The notes below the pieces were generated by a model that did not search any database, was not told where the DNA came from, and saw only the letters and a program-made list of their open reading frames with translations. From positions 241,097 through 305,096 of the forward strand of contig CAJNOI010000020.1 of assembly GCA_905250115.1 (NCBI GenBank): a stretch of 64,000 nt of DNA, written 5' to 3'. Origin of the DNA: Adineta steineri (taxonomy: Eukaryota > Rotifera > Eurotatoria > Adinetida > Adinetidae). Below, in pieces: positions 11,903 through 26,133 of the stretch. Positions within the stretch are counted from its first letter, which is position 1. Each line of letters opens with the position of its first letter. The position numbers were made by a program, and so were the translations under genes.

Positions 11903-13017
11903 TTTTTTTGTATTTTTGTTTTGGCCTTTTTTTTATTATAGTCTTCTTCCATTGTATCGATCTAATATTGCTCGTTCTTTTTGGAAGAAAAATGATTATT
12001 CTTCTTTTTTTTCTGTGTGAGATATTGTATAGAGAATGGATAAAACAGAACCTATTATTATATAAAAAAACAATAAAAGTATTATTTGGTCATTGAATGT
12101 TATTGTGAAAAAAATATTACAAGATCATGAATGAGGGTGGATGTGGATGAAGAACAGCTGCAGTCATACCCTTAGGATTTAAGCGTATTTTGCGATAGTT
12201 TACAGATGATTATAACGACAACGTTTTCTTATCTGCCAAATATGTACTAACAAATTTTTCTCGACCAACGCCGGGTGCTCCTGCTAGTTTGTAATAATTA
12301 TAAAATACATCGTTTTGTATTTTATTGTTAGCAGAAAAGACTTGAAAAAATTATTTCATCGAATTATTACATTATAGTACATACAGATTGAAACACACCA
12401 AAACTATTTATCGAGTTTTATTATATTATGACCTATACAAGATAACATTTTATTAGTTCAATCAATAGTTTAAAAAGCGACAAAGTTCGCATGTTAATCA
12501 TCAACTTCGTTTGTTGACTATTTTCTTTTTTTATGTTATAAGTTTCATTAATATTCTGTTTTTTATTTGATTCAACATAACTTGTTTTTTTAATTAAATC
12601 AAAGCCGTATATATATTTTCAATTCATTGCAATGCAATATAAATCCAATATTTACAACTTTTAATATAATCTCATATACATCAATCACTTGTCTAAAGTA
12701 AAATAAAACAAAGGTAAGAGCATACGCTAATTCAATATGTTTTGACATATATAGAAAAACAATTGTTAATAAACAAAAAAATCTATTTTGTTGATGATTT
12801 TTCATTCAAAAGTAAGAACTTATAAATCTGAATATGTTTGGAAAAATAAGGTTTCTCTACAATAGAATAACAATGATAGAAAATACAATAAAAGAGAAAT
12901 GTAGAATTAATTATTAATAAGAAGCATTACGAAATCATTAGAATAATAAAAAAAAGAATCAAACTACTCAACTATTTCACGTCCTATTGTAATATACTAA
13001 AGAAAAAGCGAGATATA
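11903..13017. other. intergenic between SETDB1 and Roco gene
   Basis: This holds the SETDB1 3' flank (an AATAAA-like hexamer near 12071) and about 1 kb of AT-rich sequence. A slightly GC-richer patch near 12265-12290 has no recognisable identity. Small frames here are random in appearance. Confidence 0.45.
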
Positions 13018-16000
13018 ATGCCAGTTATTCCATCAACATTAGGATATCGTGTGTCTAATATTACTAAAGTTAGTTAATTATTTTTCGAGAAAAATATGAT
13101 ATTATTCATTATTTTTTAAAGGAAACTCCACGATCAAGACCTACACGACGTGCTCCAACTTCTAAATCATTAAGAGTTTCCAGTAATAATCACCAAACAA
13201 GCCCATCACTACGTGCCAAAAAGCCTGCTCATAAAATGACAACAAACGATAATCTTCTTTTACCACCACGTCCACCCGATCCAACATTATTTATTCATGC
13301 TGGTACGTCAGGTGTTCGTCATCTATTTCCTATTCATTTAACTGATTCCGATGGTAATATGAATGTATTTCCTCGTTCAATATCTCGTTTACGTTCACGT
13401 ACACCAACAACAAAATTATGTTCAAATATTGAAATGATTCGTAATATTTGTTTATCAATTCAAACATTAGAACATTTTGATATAAGTGAAAATGATCTTG
13501 ATGATTTACCATTCGAAATTTGTTTACTTATTCATCTTCAAACATTAAATTGTTCATATAATCAATTAACGAATATATCTGATTTATTTGAAAAATTAAT
13601 ACAATTAAAAGAACTTGATTTATCACATAATCATTTGAAATATTTACCAACTGTTGTCTATAAATTTAAAAATCTTATACGATTAAATTGTGAACATAAT
13701 TTCATTAAAATAATCGATAAAGATTTATTAAACTTAAAATATTTACAAACACTTATTTTTGATCATAATGATATACAAACATTTGATAATACAATTGATT
13801 TTAGTCAAATGAAAAAACTTGAATATATTCATATGAGTTATAATCAATTAAAACAATTTCCATATAATCTTCAGAAATTATTGTATTTAAAAAATGTTAA
13901 TCTATCACATAATAATCTAACAACATTTCCTATTGAATTATTATTGATTAATAATCTTGATGTATTAAATTTGAGTCATAATTTAATGATTAATTTACCA
14001 CCATTAACAGATGCTTATAAACGAACGACACTTATTTTTTCGATTGATTTATCATTTAATCAATTAACAAAATTTTATGATTATCTTCTTTTTATTTCGT
14101 TAAAACTTGATTTATCAAATAATAAAATTCATACAATTTCAAATGATATTATAAGAAAAATAAATAAAGATGTAATTACAAATCGGGAATTAAAAATGAG
14201 TAATAATCCATTAGTACAACCAATGATACCATCGGATATACTTAATGAAGATAATATTAATACAACTAATATCCTTCCAGTACTTCGTCATTGTCTGGAT
14301 GAACAACAATCGAATGAAATTATTCGACAAGGTTTTAAAATATGTATTACTGGTTGTAAGAAAAGTGGAAAATCATCATTAGCATATTGTTTAGAAGAAT
14401 GTATGCCATGTTTAGCTATTGATAAAGCTGAAAGACTTGTAAATAGTAAGTGAGAATAAGATATGTCATTAAAAATATTTATTTATTATTATTATTATAG
14501 TTTCACAATTTCCATTTTGTTTCGAAACTCATAATCAACGTTTATCTTCGATAGCGAAACCAGTAATACATTCATCAAAAACAAAACAATTACATTCTGA
14601 AGTAGATATATCAAAGCGAAAAAGACTTTCAAATCTATCACCAAGTCAGTCGTCAATACCATTAGAATCAATTAAATCTCTTCCATTAACTATATTTGAT
14701 TTTAATGGAACGTCGAAATACTATGAATACATGTCTTCATTCATTGATACAAATGCTCTTCATCTTGTTTGCATTCATATAGTAGATTTTTATCAAACAA
14801 CTCCCGTTGATATTAAAGAAGTATTTAATGAAACATTTGATATAACATCATATCCAATTCTTAGAGAATTATTTCAAATATTACAACTTCTTTTTGAAAA
14901 AGTAACAAAAACAAATGGAATTGTAATTATACCTATTGCTACACATATTGATCTATATGATAAACAATCAAAAGAAGACATGTAAGAATTTTCCAATGAC
15001 TATTTATCATATCAGTATGCATGTTCTTTTTTTTCTTTTATCTAGAACTCAAGCATTAGATAAAATCAATAAATTCTTCAAATATTATCTTCAATTTCGT
15101 ATTAATCGAATAAAAACTGAAATTGAACGAATGAATTCTTTATCAACAATTTCATCATCTGTTTCTTATCGTCTTAAAACGTATACTTCCTTATTAAATA
15201 CTAATATACAAATTGAACCTTGTCAACCAATTAGTTCATTAATCTATGAAGGTTTTCATGAACTTAATCAAAAAATTCAATATTGTATTTCGACACATAA
15301 AACAATTTTTCCTCATATTGATCGAATTTTACCAACACTTTGGATTGATACAAATCGATATATTGAATCTTTAGCTGATCAATTATCAATTCCATATCTT
15401 TCATGGGAAAATTTTACTAATCATATTATTAATAAAAATGGTCTTTCACATTTAATCAATGATATAACTATGTCATTATCTGATGAAGGAAAAATTTTAG
15501 TTTTAAATGAAATTGGTACTACAAATCGTATAGTTTTTCTTCGACCATTATGGTTAGGAGATCTTCTATTTTCTTTATTTCATATTGATAATCCTTCTGA
15601 ATTGAAATATCAATCATATATTAAAGAATATCATAAATATGGTCGTTTACATTCTGATCTTGTTCGTTTATTATGGATAAATTTATTACATAAAAAAGAA
15701 TATTTCTATCAATTATGGTTTAATTTAATGCGATTTTTATTAATTGCATATCCAAAAATAAATAAAAAACAATTGAACAATTTTTATACTATAGAAGAAA
15801 AAAATAATATTAAATTTGATTATGCTATTGTGCCGTATTATTTACCATTAATTAATTCCAATGAACAAGAAGATAAAAAACAAATTTTTCAAAAACAATT
15901 AACAAATATTGTTAGTATACGTTATACAAGTTCAATGTTACCATTAGGATTTTTTCATCAATATTCTGTTTCAGCTATTTTAAAATTAGATATTATTTAT

Positions 16001-16658
16001 ATAGAACATTGGAATAATTTTATTCTAGGTGAATATGAACAAGATCATGTGAAGTAAATCAAAAAATCTATTTATTGATTGAAGATGAATTTTTTTTACT
16101 ATAGATTTATTCTCGAAACTGATCATCGTACATATATAAATTGTTATTGTGGAGCAAATATAACGAATCAACCATTTGAACATATTTGGAATGTACTTAT
16201 GATAATTCTTAATCATTTCGAAGAAATGTTCAAAGTTTTAGCTCCTAGTAAATCATAAAAAAAACTATGTTTTTTTCTTGTAATTCTATTTAAGATAATC
16301 AATTTAATCGTCATGTCCGTTGTCCATATTGTAATGAATATTCATTTATGGTAAATGTTATATAGATATATTTTTTCAAAATAATAATTATTTTTGTAGG
16401 GTGAATGGACAACACCCAAGGAACTTCAAGGTCTTAAATTGAAAATATGTTCATCATGTTATAAAAATATTGATACAAATTATCTTATACAACCTAATGA
16501 AAATAAACGACGAAGTAAATTTAATTTTAATAATATATATTTCCTTTATAAATCTATATATAGATGAAGATCTACTAAGAAAAATACAAGACCGGAAGGC
16601 TAATAATACGAATAAAAAATTCAATACTACAACTCAATTATTAGTAACATCAGTGTGA
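13018..16658 (+). CDS. Roco protein: LRR-Roc-COR (MFHAS1/MASL1-like)
   Basis: Eight exons splice to 1,090 residues. A basic Ser/Arg/Pro-rich N-terminus precedes about ten leucine-rich repeats (about 115-400; for example LKELDLSHNHLKYLP). The Roc GTPase begins at Gly428 with the P-loop GCKKSGKSS. The switch-II segment reads FDFNGTSKYYEYM, so the DxxG is kept while the usual following Gln is Thr. The G4-like motif is ATHID. A COR domain follows (from about 620). The C-terminus carries paired cysteines (CYC, CPYC, CSSC) that look like a zinc ribbon. No kinase domain follows, unlike LRRK proteins. Roco proteins without kinase, such as MFHAS1, act in innate and stress signalling; the role here is inferred. 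The model starts at 13018, and an in-frame Met at 13236 is an alternative. Confidence 0.88.
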
Positions 16659-19600
16659 TATTTATTGTATTTTTGTTTTTATTAATAAACAACTATACAT
16701 TAGATTATTTCTATTAGATTGAACTATAAAAAGAAAATCTGTAGAATCTCATCTTTTTATAGAAACTAAACAAAAAGAAGATGTCAATTTTATATCACGC
16801 GACAACAGTCTAGAACAGAAACTCATAATGATGTTAGGTATTTTCTTTACATGCCAAGATGACAGACATCTATAACAGCAAAAAAAAGAAAAGAGTAGGT
16901 GTATTATTATTGCCTTGTAATTCTTACGAAGAGTAATTACTGATTCTGATATTTACTTATACTAGCCAATAGATACATTCATTAACTGTATATATTTATG
17001 CTTGCAATCGTGTTTAATCAATTTCTTAAAAAGTATTAATTAGATTTTCTTGAAAAGAAAAATTGTCTAAACAAAACAATATACTTCACATTATTGTTTA
17101 TGATTATAGTGAAGAAATGTTTTTCACCATTGCTAATGTGATCAATATGTAGTGATTGTTCCATTGTTATTCTGTCATTCATCAAGATTACCCAATACAT
17201 GGCTTGTTGATAGTATTATTATGTCCTGTTGTAAATCGAACACATGACGACGATTACGTGATAATAATTTGTGTCCTTGTTCTTCATTACTATAATGGTA
17301 TAGATGATTTATATCTTCTTTCTAGTTACAATAACAGTTGTGACACTTGTCACATTAACATAAATGCTGATTGGTTAATGTTGTTTATAAAACAGAAAAA
17401 CAGGTGACATATCCGATAGATATTGACATTTACAAAATATTGCTATTGGCATTCATTGAAGAAATTTATTTATTTATCAATCATTTGTAAAGTAATTACA
17501 GTGTCTAGCGACGACTCTTTTTTTATTCATATAAGGCAAGAAAAAAAACCGTGTATTTATTTTCTACTTTTATATAGACTTGTTATGGAAATGATGAGTT
17601 TTATTCTTTCATGTTACGCTTTTTTTTCAATGAGACTTTGGGAATAAGACGAGTGTTGAATGAATTAGTTAATGAAATGCTAATTCATAACTATGTCATG
17701 TATTTGAATTAATCATTGTCATTCTATCGATTTTTCTTTAATATCTGATGAAAACTAAATTAGTTTGAGAAGTATTCTTAGTAAAAATGACTGAATAGTA
17801 TAGTAGATTTGAATTTATTCTAAAAATACTAAAAATGATAATGTATAGTTTTCATGATCATTTTTGGCAGCTTAAAATTGATGGACAAAGGAGTAAATCA
17901 TTTCTGACATACTATTGAAGTCCGAAGAAAAGAAATTGAATAGAATTTCTACGAGTATCAGTTGTATATAAAGAAAAAAGATTGAGAAAGTAAATTAACT
18001 AGAAAATCAATGTGTCATTCGTTATATATTTTATGTATTATGACAAAAACAAAATGTGGATAGAAAGATTTACTTCTTTTGTTGACAACTATGGTATCAT
18101 TTATTATCTATCTCATTATATGATCTCGATATTGATCTATAGATAACTTCATCTATATTTCTTGTTTTCGCGTGTGAACAGAATAAAAAAAAAGAATGTA
18201 TTTAGGGCCAATAGTTACACTGTCTTCTGGGATTGTACTTCAATTATAAAGCTTGATAATTGTCAAAACTTCGCATGATTGGCTTGTTAGAATATATATA
18301 TATATATATATATTCAAGAGAGAAGTAGTATACAAGATTCACTCATCATTATTATTATCATCTCATTGAAAGAATCTTATTGTCACTAATTGCTTTGCGT
18401 CTATATAATATTTTAAAATACAGAAAAACAGAAAATGTCATAATTTCTATTCTTCTTTTTTTTCGGGTATCGTTTCCCGGAAAAACGATCTACAATGTAT
18501 GAAGAATATGGGTGAGTTCTTTTTTATAAGAATACTAATTTAGACAAGCTTAAGACGGAGACGGAAAGGGAAATCATCGAACGGTATCATAGAACGAGCC
18601 AATTATAATGGAAAAACAACAACAGCAATAACATCATTGGAAAATAGAGATAAAATAGCAGAGCAAACAACTATTAATCTGTGCCATTGTCAAAAAAAAC
18701 TTGTATATTTCTAACTTGTCACAATTCTCTTTCTTCGCATATCTTCCGCTTGTCACATACAAACATACAAAACGAAGAGCTTTCAATACGCCTCGGGTAT
18801 TACTGTATCAAACATTTGTCACACCACCGAATACGGAACACGTAGGATGTTGAGTATGATCTAGACATCTTGATACAAGTAATATATATATCGAACTACG
18901 TAGAATGATAACAGAAATAGATCATGTATGATATTGTTTTCTTTTTTTTTTATTGACGAAATAGTTTGAATTTATATTTACTTGCTTCTACAATGTAAGT
19001 AACTACGACAGAATGTTTTGTTGATTTCTTTTTTTTTAAACTCATGATATATATAGAAGATTTACTAATGGCGCGGCTTAAATTTTTTTTTCAGGAAGAA
19101 AAATAAAGACAGACAATTTTATTATTAATTTTGTAAATATTATTTATAGATTTTTTTAATGAATATATAATAGTTACAACTAAATCATATATTATATTAT
19201 TTTATCAACACCAGATACAAGTTAACCTTAAAATAACGTAACTGATTTTCTTTTTATATCATTAGACATCTTCTTTTCTTTTCAAGTTGTTTTTTCCGTT
19301 AATCAATCTAGATCTGTATAACTCTACTATTGTTTTCTTACATGTAAGTATAAAAAAAAAATCTAGAAATGTGACTTTGTAAAGAGTACTTCTATTGATA
19401 ATGAGTATCCCGAATATGATAAGCATATAAAAGGAAGTAAAAGTTCATAAATATCTTCAAAAAATTCCCCGAGACTGTTTTTCACTTAAGAAGTACTTCT
19501 TTCAATCCATAATCTCAATACAGAATAGTAACATGAAAACCTCCCAAGCAGAGAAAAAATTGGAAAAACGCGTTTAAACGCTTAATCGGGAACCGCAATT

Positions 19601-22600
19601 ATAACCTATTCACGCTTGATAATAAAACGGTGTTTCGGACGTAAAATCACCACCTTTACAACGGTGATAAACTCCTATTTTTAACGCTTAAACGCATGAG
19701 TTTTAAATTCTAGAATAAATGCGCGTTTTAACGTTAAAAATATGACTTTTTCATCGAGTTACAGTTACAAAGGTGATGATTTTATGTCCAAAACGCCGTT
19801 TATGGCGTTTTATTATCAAGCGTGAATGGGTTATAATTGCGGTTCCCGATTGAGCGTTTAAACGCGTTTTTCCTATTTTTTGTCTGCTTGGACTGTAAGA
19901 CTTTTTCTTTTCAACCCGTTATATTACTTGTTCTAATCTCTTTGAAGACATAGGAATTATTCACATGAATATACTTTCATTGACTCATAACACAAAAATA
20001 GAAGGTAGACACGATATATACAGACGGTGGCTTGATATAAATAGTTTTTTTCGAATGAATAAAGAATAAGCTAGAAATCCTGACTCAATTTATATAATAA
20101 TTTTTTTCTCTTCTATAGACAAATTACATTACTGATAGTCGGTATTTTTGTTTTCAAGAACAGATGCAGTGAAAAATACAGTCTAGAGTGCAATGTTTGG
20201 TTGACCTCGTTACTTGAAATGATTCGCAAAAAATATAAATTGACGGCTATGCTTTTAGGATATAAAATACAATGCGTATATTAAGTTTGTTATAAGGTCA
20301 TTCGATAATCAATTTTAGATTTGGAAAATCTTGTATTTAAGAAAAATAGATTGATGAACTCATATGTTTTTTTTTTATTAGTAATGATCTTTAGGTCAAT
20401 AAGAATGCTAAACTATCGTTTGAATTCAATCTCTTGTAAATAATTATTTTATTTATTTTTTTAACGGTTCTATTCTGACAGTGCTTCATTGTTCTTCTTC
20501 CTCTTTTCCATTAATAATAAGAATATTCGAGTTATTTCTCTTCTCAATCCATCATGACATAAAAGAGGAAGATTTTCATAATATTACAGTTTATTATCAA
20601 TGTCGGTCGTAGATTTACTTCCAAGGAAAAAAGTGAAAATGCACGAAACTCCCGATATAAAGTAAATAATTTGTTTTTTATATTTAAAAATTGATAATAG
20701 AAATAACGTTTACACCAAATTGAATATGTAGGGTGTAATTTATTTTAATTTTTTTAATATCTTAAAAGCTTTATAGTAAACGAATGTGAAGTCATGACTT
20801 AACAGGGCAATAAAAAAGAACTATTTTCTTGAGAGTAACACATTTTTTCTTATAAGAAAATTTTTTTATCTATTAGTTTAATTGATAACATACTCTTCAT
20901 TAAAATCAGATAATATTTATTACATCGATCCTTTGTTTATATATATATATATATGTATATGTTAGGTAGTGAAAGATGTTAATTATTTGAAAAACATAAA
21001 GCAAAAGAGTATTATATAGACAGAATAACCTTAAATAATACTATCATAAAATAAACATTCACACAACTGTTGAAAAGTATTGTTAATTTTTCAAGGCAAT
21101 AGCTTGTCTAACTTCTCTGTATTATGATGTAAATGTATATGACATATACTTTTTTTTCTGTTTGTCAACTATCTCGTTTTATCCTTTATCATCTATCATC
21201 ACTAAGTCCAAAGCTAGAAATATCAATCTATTACGAGATTGTTTATATCAATAGGATTATGCCATTGTATTGACCAACATTTAGTCAATGATTTTCTTCG
21301 AGATATGTAAGTGTGTAGTATTGAAGTTAGGTTTCTGTTTTATCATTGCCTTTAGGACTAATTCTATTTGAAGGATGACGTTACAATAAAAAGAAGATCA
21401 CTTCGCGGTTCGATGAGCATTACTGGGTTTGATAAAAAAATATGCAACATACACACTTAGCCATCATTCTGTAATACTTCATGTGATGTTATGGAGTATA
21501 TCATGAGAACTTCTTTTTTTTTATTGGCATCTGTGATAAAAAATATAGGAAAGAGAAAAGATTTTTTTTTATCAGCAACAATATGTTAATAATATTCATT
21601 AAAAAAAATAGATAATGATCTTTTATTTACTTAATGATAATGTATTGATGAATGAGAAAGACTTATTTGTTCCATCTATCAATAGATTCTGCATATATTT
21701 TTTTTCTTTGTCATTGAAAAACAAAGATTTCTTCTTTATAATTCTGATATATATCATAGATATTGTTAGTCACAAGTTATTTTCAATTTTCTATATCTAT
21801 TTGAAAGACAAATGTCTATTTCATTTGTCTCTACTTAATCAGGCGTTCTATGTTCTGGATCGTCAAAAATATTGACACGAATAAAAATATAAGTAAATTT
21901 ATTGTGTATCACTCGTGTGTTGCCAATAGTATTACGTGTTCAAATAGAATTGATGTTGTTTTTTTGAATAATTAATTTTTTTTATAAATTATTAAATATT
22001 GTTAAGAATAGAACGATGAAACGAGATAATTAGGTTTTTTTTGTCATCGATATGAAAACACAATGAAATTGGTTAGACATTATTGATTAAGATATCTTAT
22101 GTAATCTTTATAAAACAGAAGTCAAGAAATTCTTTTAATTATTGAGAATGAATAATTAATTTTAAAGTATTCAAATTTTTAACTAAGTTTGTTTTATTTT
22201 TTCAAAAAAGAAAGAATCTTTATAAAAAATTAGAATCATTTGACGTTTCACACACACACACATATACTTTTTTTCTTTGTTAAAGAAAGCAATCTCTTCT
22301 TTTTTTTTGCTTTCTTTTTTTCCCTATCGCTACGTCAATTTGATCATGTCTGACATCCTTTTGATGTAAAAGAATGTTATATGGTATAGCAATTTATTGT
22401 CACTTCTATCGGACGACGCGAATCATTTCATTTGTTCGATTATATATGCACGTTATTCTATACTTTCGCCGACATGAAACAGATCTCTAGTTGACTAACT
22501 ACATTCGGATATAATATGAAGGTATATCTATCAAATAGATAATAGGAAAAGAAAATGAATAAATAGATTACGATAAATAAAAAGGTAATGTGTATCTAAA

Positions 22601-22941
22601 ATGATTTATGATTTAATTATCACTTTTTCATTTTATTGAACTCTCTGACATAACAATATAAATAAAATATATTCTCCTGTTCTTTCTTTCTAATTATTCC
22701 ACACAATATTTTGAAAAGCAATGGTGTAATAAATAGAACTGTTTGTTTTCATCATTTATTCCACTATATTCAATGCATGAGCATTATCGATCATTCATTA
22801 TTTTTGTTAGAAAATAGAAAATTATTGAAATAGAAACCCTCGTGAAAACTTAAAAATAAATCTATTTATTTTAGACAATGGTTTGATTTTACTAAATATA
22901 ATTATACAATAAATCTCTTATTTCCAATCGATTTTGATACT
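16659..22941. other. 6.3-kb gene-free region
   Basis: No ORF with conserved or compositionally coding features is seen on either strand. The frames that exist are AT-driven and low complexity. It contains the palindromic element at 19543-19891, TA microsatellites at about 18293-18313 and 20938-20955, and poly-T/A tracts. It could hold upstream non-coding exons or regulatory sequence of the GPCR gene that follows. Confidence 0.55.
19543..19891. mobile_element. palindromic MITE-like element with ~140-bp arms
   Basis: The two halves are inverted copies. The left arm starts CCAAGCAGAGAAAAAATTGG and the right end, read in reverse, starts CCAAGCAGACAAAAAATAGG. Both continue through GAAAAACGCGTTTAAACGC and GGGAACCGCAATTATAACC with only scattered differences over about 140 bases. 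The motif GCGTTTAAACGC is itself a palindrome. No ORF lies within. It is markedly GC-richer than its flanks. It is a non-autonomous foldback or MITE element; the superfamily is not identifiable and no clear target duplication was found. Confidence 0.8.
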
Positions 22942-24365
22942 ATGGGATATTCAATAAATCAAACATCATCAACTGATGAAACAAATGGTGTTATTAATTT
23001 AACAAATGGTTTACATTGGTATCCATTTTCACCTGGTCAATGTCCACCATTATATTATGTTATTCTTCAAGGTGCTTGTGCGCCATTAATAATTATTATT
23101 TCTACTGTATTAAATTCTTTAATTGCTGTTGTTTTACTTCAAAAACATCTTCGTTCACCAACAAATATTCTTCTTTTAGCTATTGCACTTTATGATACAT
23201 TAACAGGACTTTTCCCATTTCCAACTTATATATTTCTCTATACATTTCGACATTGTGATGATTATATACCATTTAATTATGGATGGTTTCATCGAATTAA
23301 TCATGATGTATTACCATTTATTTTTCATACATGTTCGATTTGGGTAAAATAATTTCTTTTTGAAAATTTTTTATAAATATAATTTCTTGTATAGGTAACT
23401 GTTGTATTAGCTATTCAACGATATATATACGTATGTCATTCAGAAAAAGCAAAACAATGGTGTACTGTACCAATGGCATTAAAAGCAATTGCATGTGTCA
23501 ATGTATTAGCACTTATTGTAGCTATTCCAATGTTTATTGAAGGTACATTTCATGCCAAAGCAGTTTCTTCATTACTTGATTCAAAGAAAATTTTTAATAC
23601 ATGTACTGTTCGTGATTATTCTGAAGATAGTCGATATCGAACCTATTTTTCTATTTATTCACTTATACGTGCTTTATTAATTAACGTTGGCCCATGTACA
23701 ATACTTGTTATATGTAATGCAATATTAGTTGAACGTATGAAAGAAGCAAAAGAAAATCGAGAAAAACTTATGAGACGACGTAGTCATGAATCTCGAGGTC
23801 AAGAACAAACAAATGTTACATTTATGCTTGTATGTTATAAGAATAATAAGGAAAAAATTTTTAATTTATTTATTTATTTTAGATAATTGTTGTAACAATA
23901 TTTTTAATAGTTGAAATTCCAATGGCTATTTATATAATTCTAATGGCTATATTTCGATTATTTAATAAAAATGCACCGAATTTTTTCAATTTTGCTGTAC
24001 AATTATTAAATTTTGCTGTTTTACTTTCATATCCAATTAATTTTTTTATTTATTGCCGTATGTCAAGAGCATTTCGTGATGCATTTACAAAACTTTTATG
24101 TGCATCATTTCTTAATACGAGACAAGAACGTCTACAATCTATGGCAGCACCATTACTTGGTAAACAATGTGGTGTAACAACAAATAATATTGAACTTAAA
24201 ATTTCAAATGTCGAAACTCTACCAGCATCATCTGTGATATTAAATTCAACGGCAAATGAAATACCTATGTCATCATTAATATCGGAAAATAACAATGATT
24301 TAAAAATAAATTCAAATGGATCTGTAGAAAAACTACGTGTATCATTTATTGATGATGTTAATTAA
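22942..24365 (+). CDS. class A peptide GPCR (myosuppressin/sex-peptide receptor-like)
   Basis: Three exons splice to 439 residues with seven hydrophobic segments. The extracellular N-terminus has N-glycosylation sequons (NQT, NLT). TM2 follows the motif RSPTNILLLAIALYDTLTG. The usual DRY at the end of TM3 is QRY (LAIQRYIYV), and the intracellular loop reads CHSEKAKQWC. Both are typical of the FMRFamide/myosuppressin/sex-peptide receptor branch. TM7 holds NFAVLLSYPINFFIYC, with NPxxY changed to YPINFFIY, followed by a long Ser/Asn-rich tail. The ligand is probably an amidated neuropeptide. The reading frame stays open upstream of the ATG to an acceptor-like AG at about 22875, so an upstream coding exon may lengthen the N-terminus. 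Subfamily assignment is moderate. Confidence 0.85.
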
Positions 24366-26133
24366 AAAATTTACGGATTAGTAAAATAAACATTTTCGTT
24401 TTTTTTGTTGTGCAATGAATTGAAAAGTAAAAATGATATTTAAACACCAGTGTTTTAGAATTTAACAAAAAAATAGCGATTATTTATATAATGCGCATGT
24501 CTACAAAAGTTCCAACGAAGAAAAAAAAAGAACGCCAATGGTTCTAAAGTATAAGAATTCATTATTTTCATCTACGCAGTCTTTGTTTGTTTTTACGTTT
24601 GATTTCTTTGACTAATTGACAGGAAAACATATTCTCTTTTATGTTATTATCAAGATCTAACAAGTTTTTTAATCGACTTATTAAGTACACGTCATCATGA
24701 ATAATGTTTAATAAGATTTATTCTATCTTAATTTGTACTGAATACATGTTTATAAACACGTAGCATTTTATTGAATAAAATTCTGAAGAATATCAATGAT
24801 CTAATTTGAGGACTTTTATATATCGAAGAAAAAAACATTTTCTTATCTATCCAACTTATAAAAACTGTGAGAAAAGTGTTTCTACTGTGAGATTTCGAGC
24901 AACCTGACCTTTTTTTCTTTCAATGAAGTGTGTAGATAAGCTTTAGTAATATGACATTGAATGCATTATTTATATCAGATAAGAGGTTGTTCGTTGACAT
25001 ACGAGGTTTAAAATCAATAGAGATTTACTAAAGATAAATGAAAACTTTTAAAAAGTAGAGGAACATCGTCATTAATATTGTCAGTAGGAAATGACAGCTT
25101 GTAGCTTATGAAAAAAAAACTAACACACGTCTAATAGATCTTATCAGTGGATAACAGTTTTTATTATTTACTACATCTCTATAAAGTCATGATGTTGTAC
25201 TTTTAATTCAAACTAGTATGACCCTTTATATTGAAATCGACAAGAGATGAATTAATAACATCAAATCGTTTCTTTCAATAGGCGGGCAGGTTTATGTAAC
25301 TTGTTTTTAATGATCTATAAAATAAATGTTTTGGTTCAATACAGAAGCGATAATGAAATTACAGATTAGTTAATTTTATAAATGTATGTGATCTAGTTTG
25401 ATTAAGTCACGAAGTGAAACAATTGGTTACATGTGGTTTGTCATACCATCATCTATCAAAAAGACGCATTACTATTTTTTGTAGTCTCTTTATATGGACC
25501 AAAAATGATACACTGTCCTTTGATTTAAATATGATAAAACTTCAACACTGAACTGAAATAAAATAATTTTATTGAATGATGCTATCGTAATCTGCAGAAA
25601 GTATCTGAGTCATTTTCACTCAACTTTGAATAAGAAGAATTTCTTAAATATTCTTGCTCGTGTTCTATCGGGAACATTAATAGAAAATTTTATCATCATC
25701 TAGTCTACTCTTAATATATTGAAGTAACCGATATTAAAAAATATTTTTCTTTCATTTTGACAAAGTAAAGTGTTTCGACTGAGTTACCGGAACTCCGCCA
25801 ATGATAGGGTGTGAATGGGTGGAGTAGCAAATGTCTACTTTGTTTTCAATAATTAGCAAAGTTGTGGGAGAAGTGATGTCGCGGGCTCAGTAAACTTTCA
25901 CTATATGAATCTGAATGATGATGATGGTTTCAGTCAGCATACTCTTGCATTTATATATCAAGGCATAAATAGAATATAATATTACATTTATGATTTAATT
26001 GTCAATAAAAAATTCATATAACAATAAGTAAAAAGTCAAAAGTAGCAGTTAAATAAATATAAAACATGCGATAAAAATGTATTAAAAAAAAAGATGATAA
26101 ATAAAGATAAAAATTGCTAGAAGTAAATTTCGT
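24366..26133. other. intergenic, no gene seen
   Basis: AT-rich sequence between the GPCR stop and the AEP transaminase stop, which face each other. Around 25780-25890 there is a GC-richer patch that may be repeat debris. No coding, RNA or clear repeat structure is recognised. Confidence 0.45.

Noticed and set aside
17156-21875. ORFs at 17156, 17423 and 21615 in the gene desert
   Set aside because: Low-complexity, AT-driven, no conserved features or splice context.
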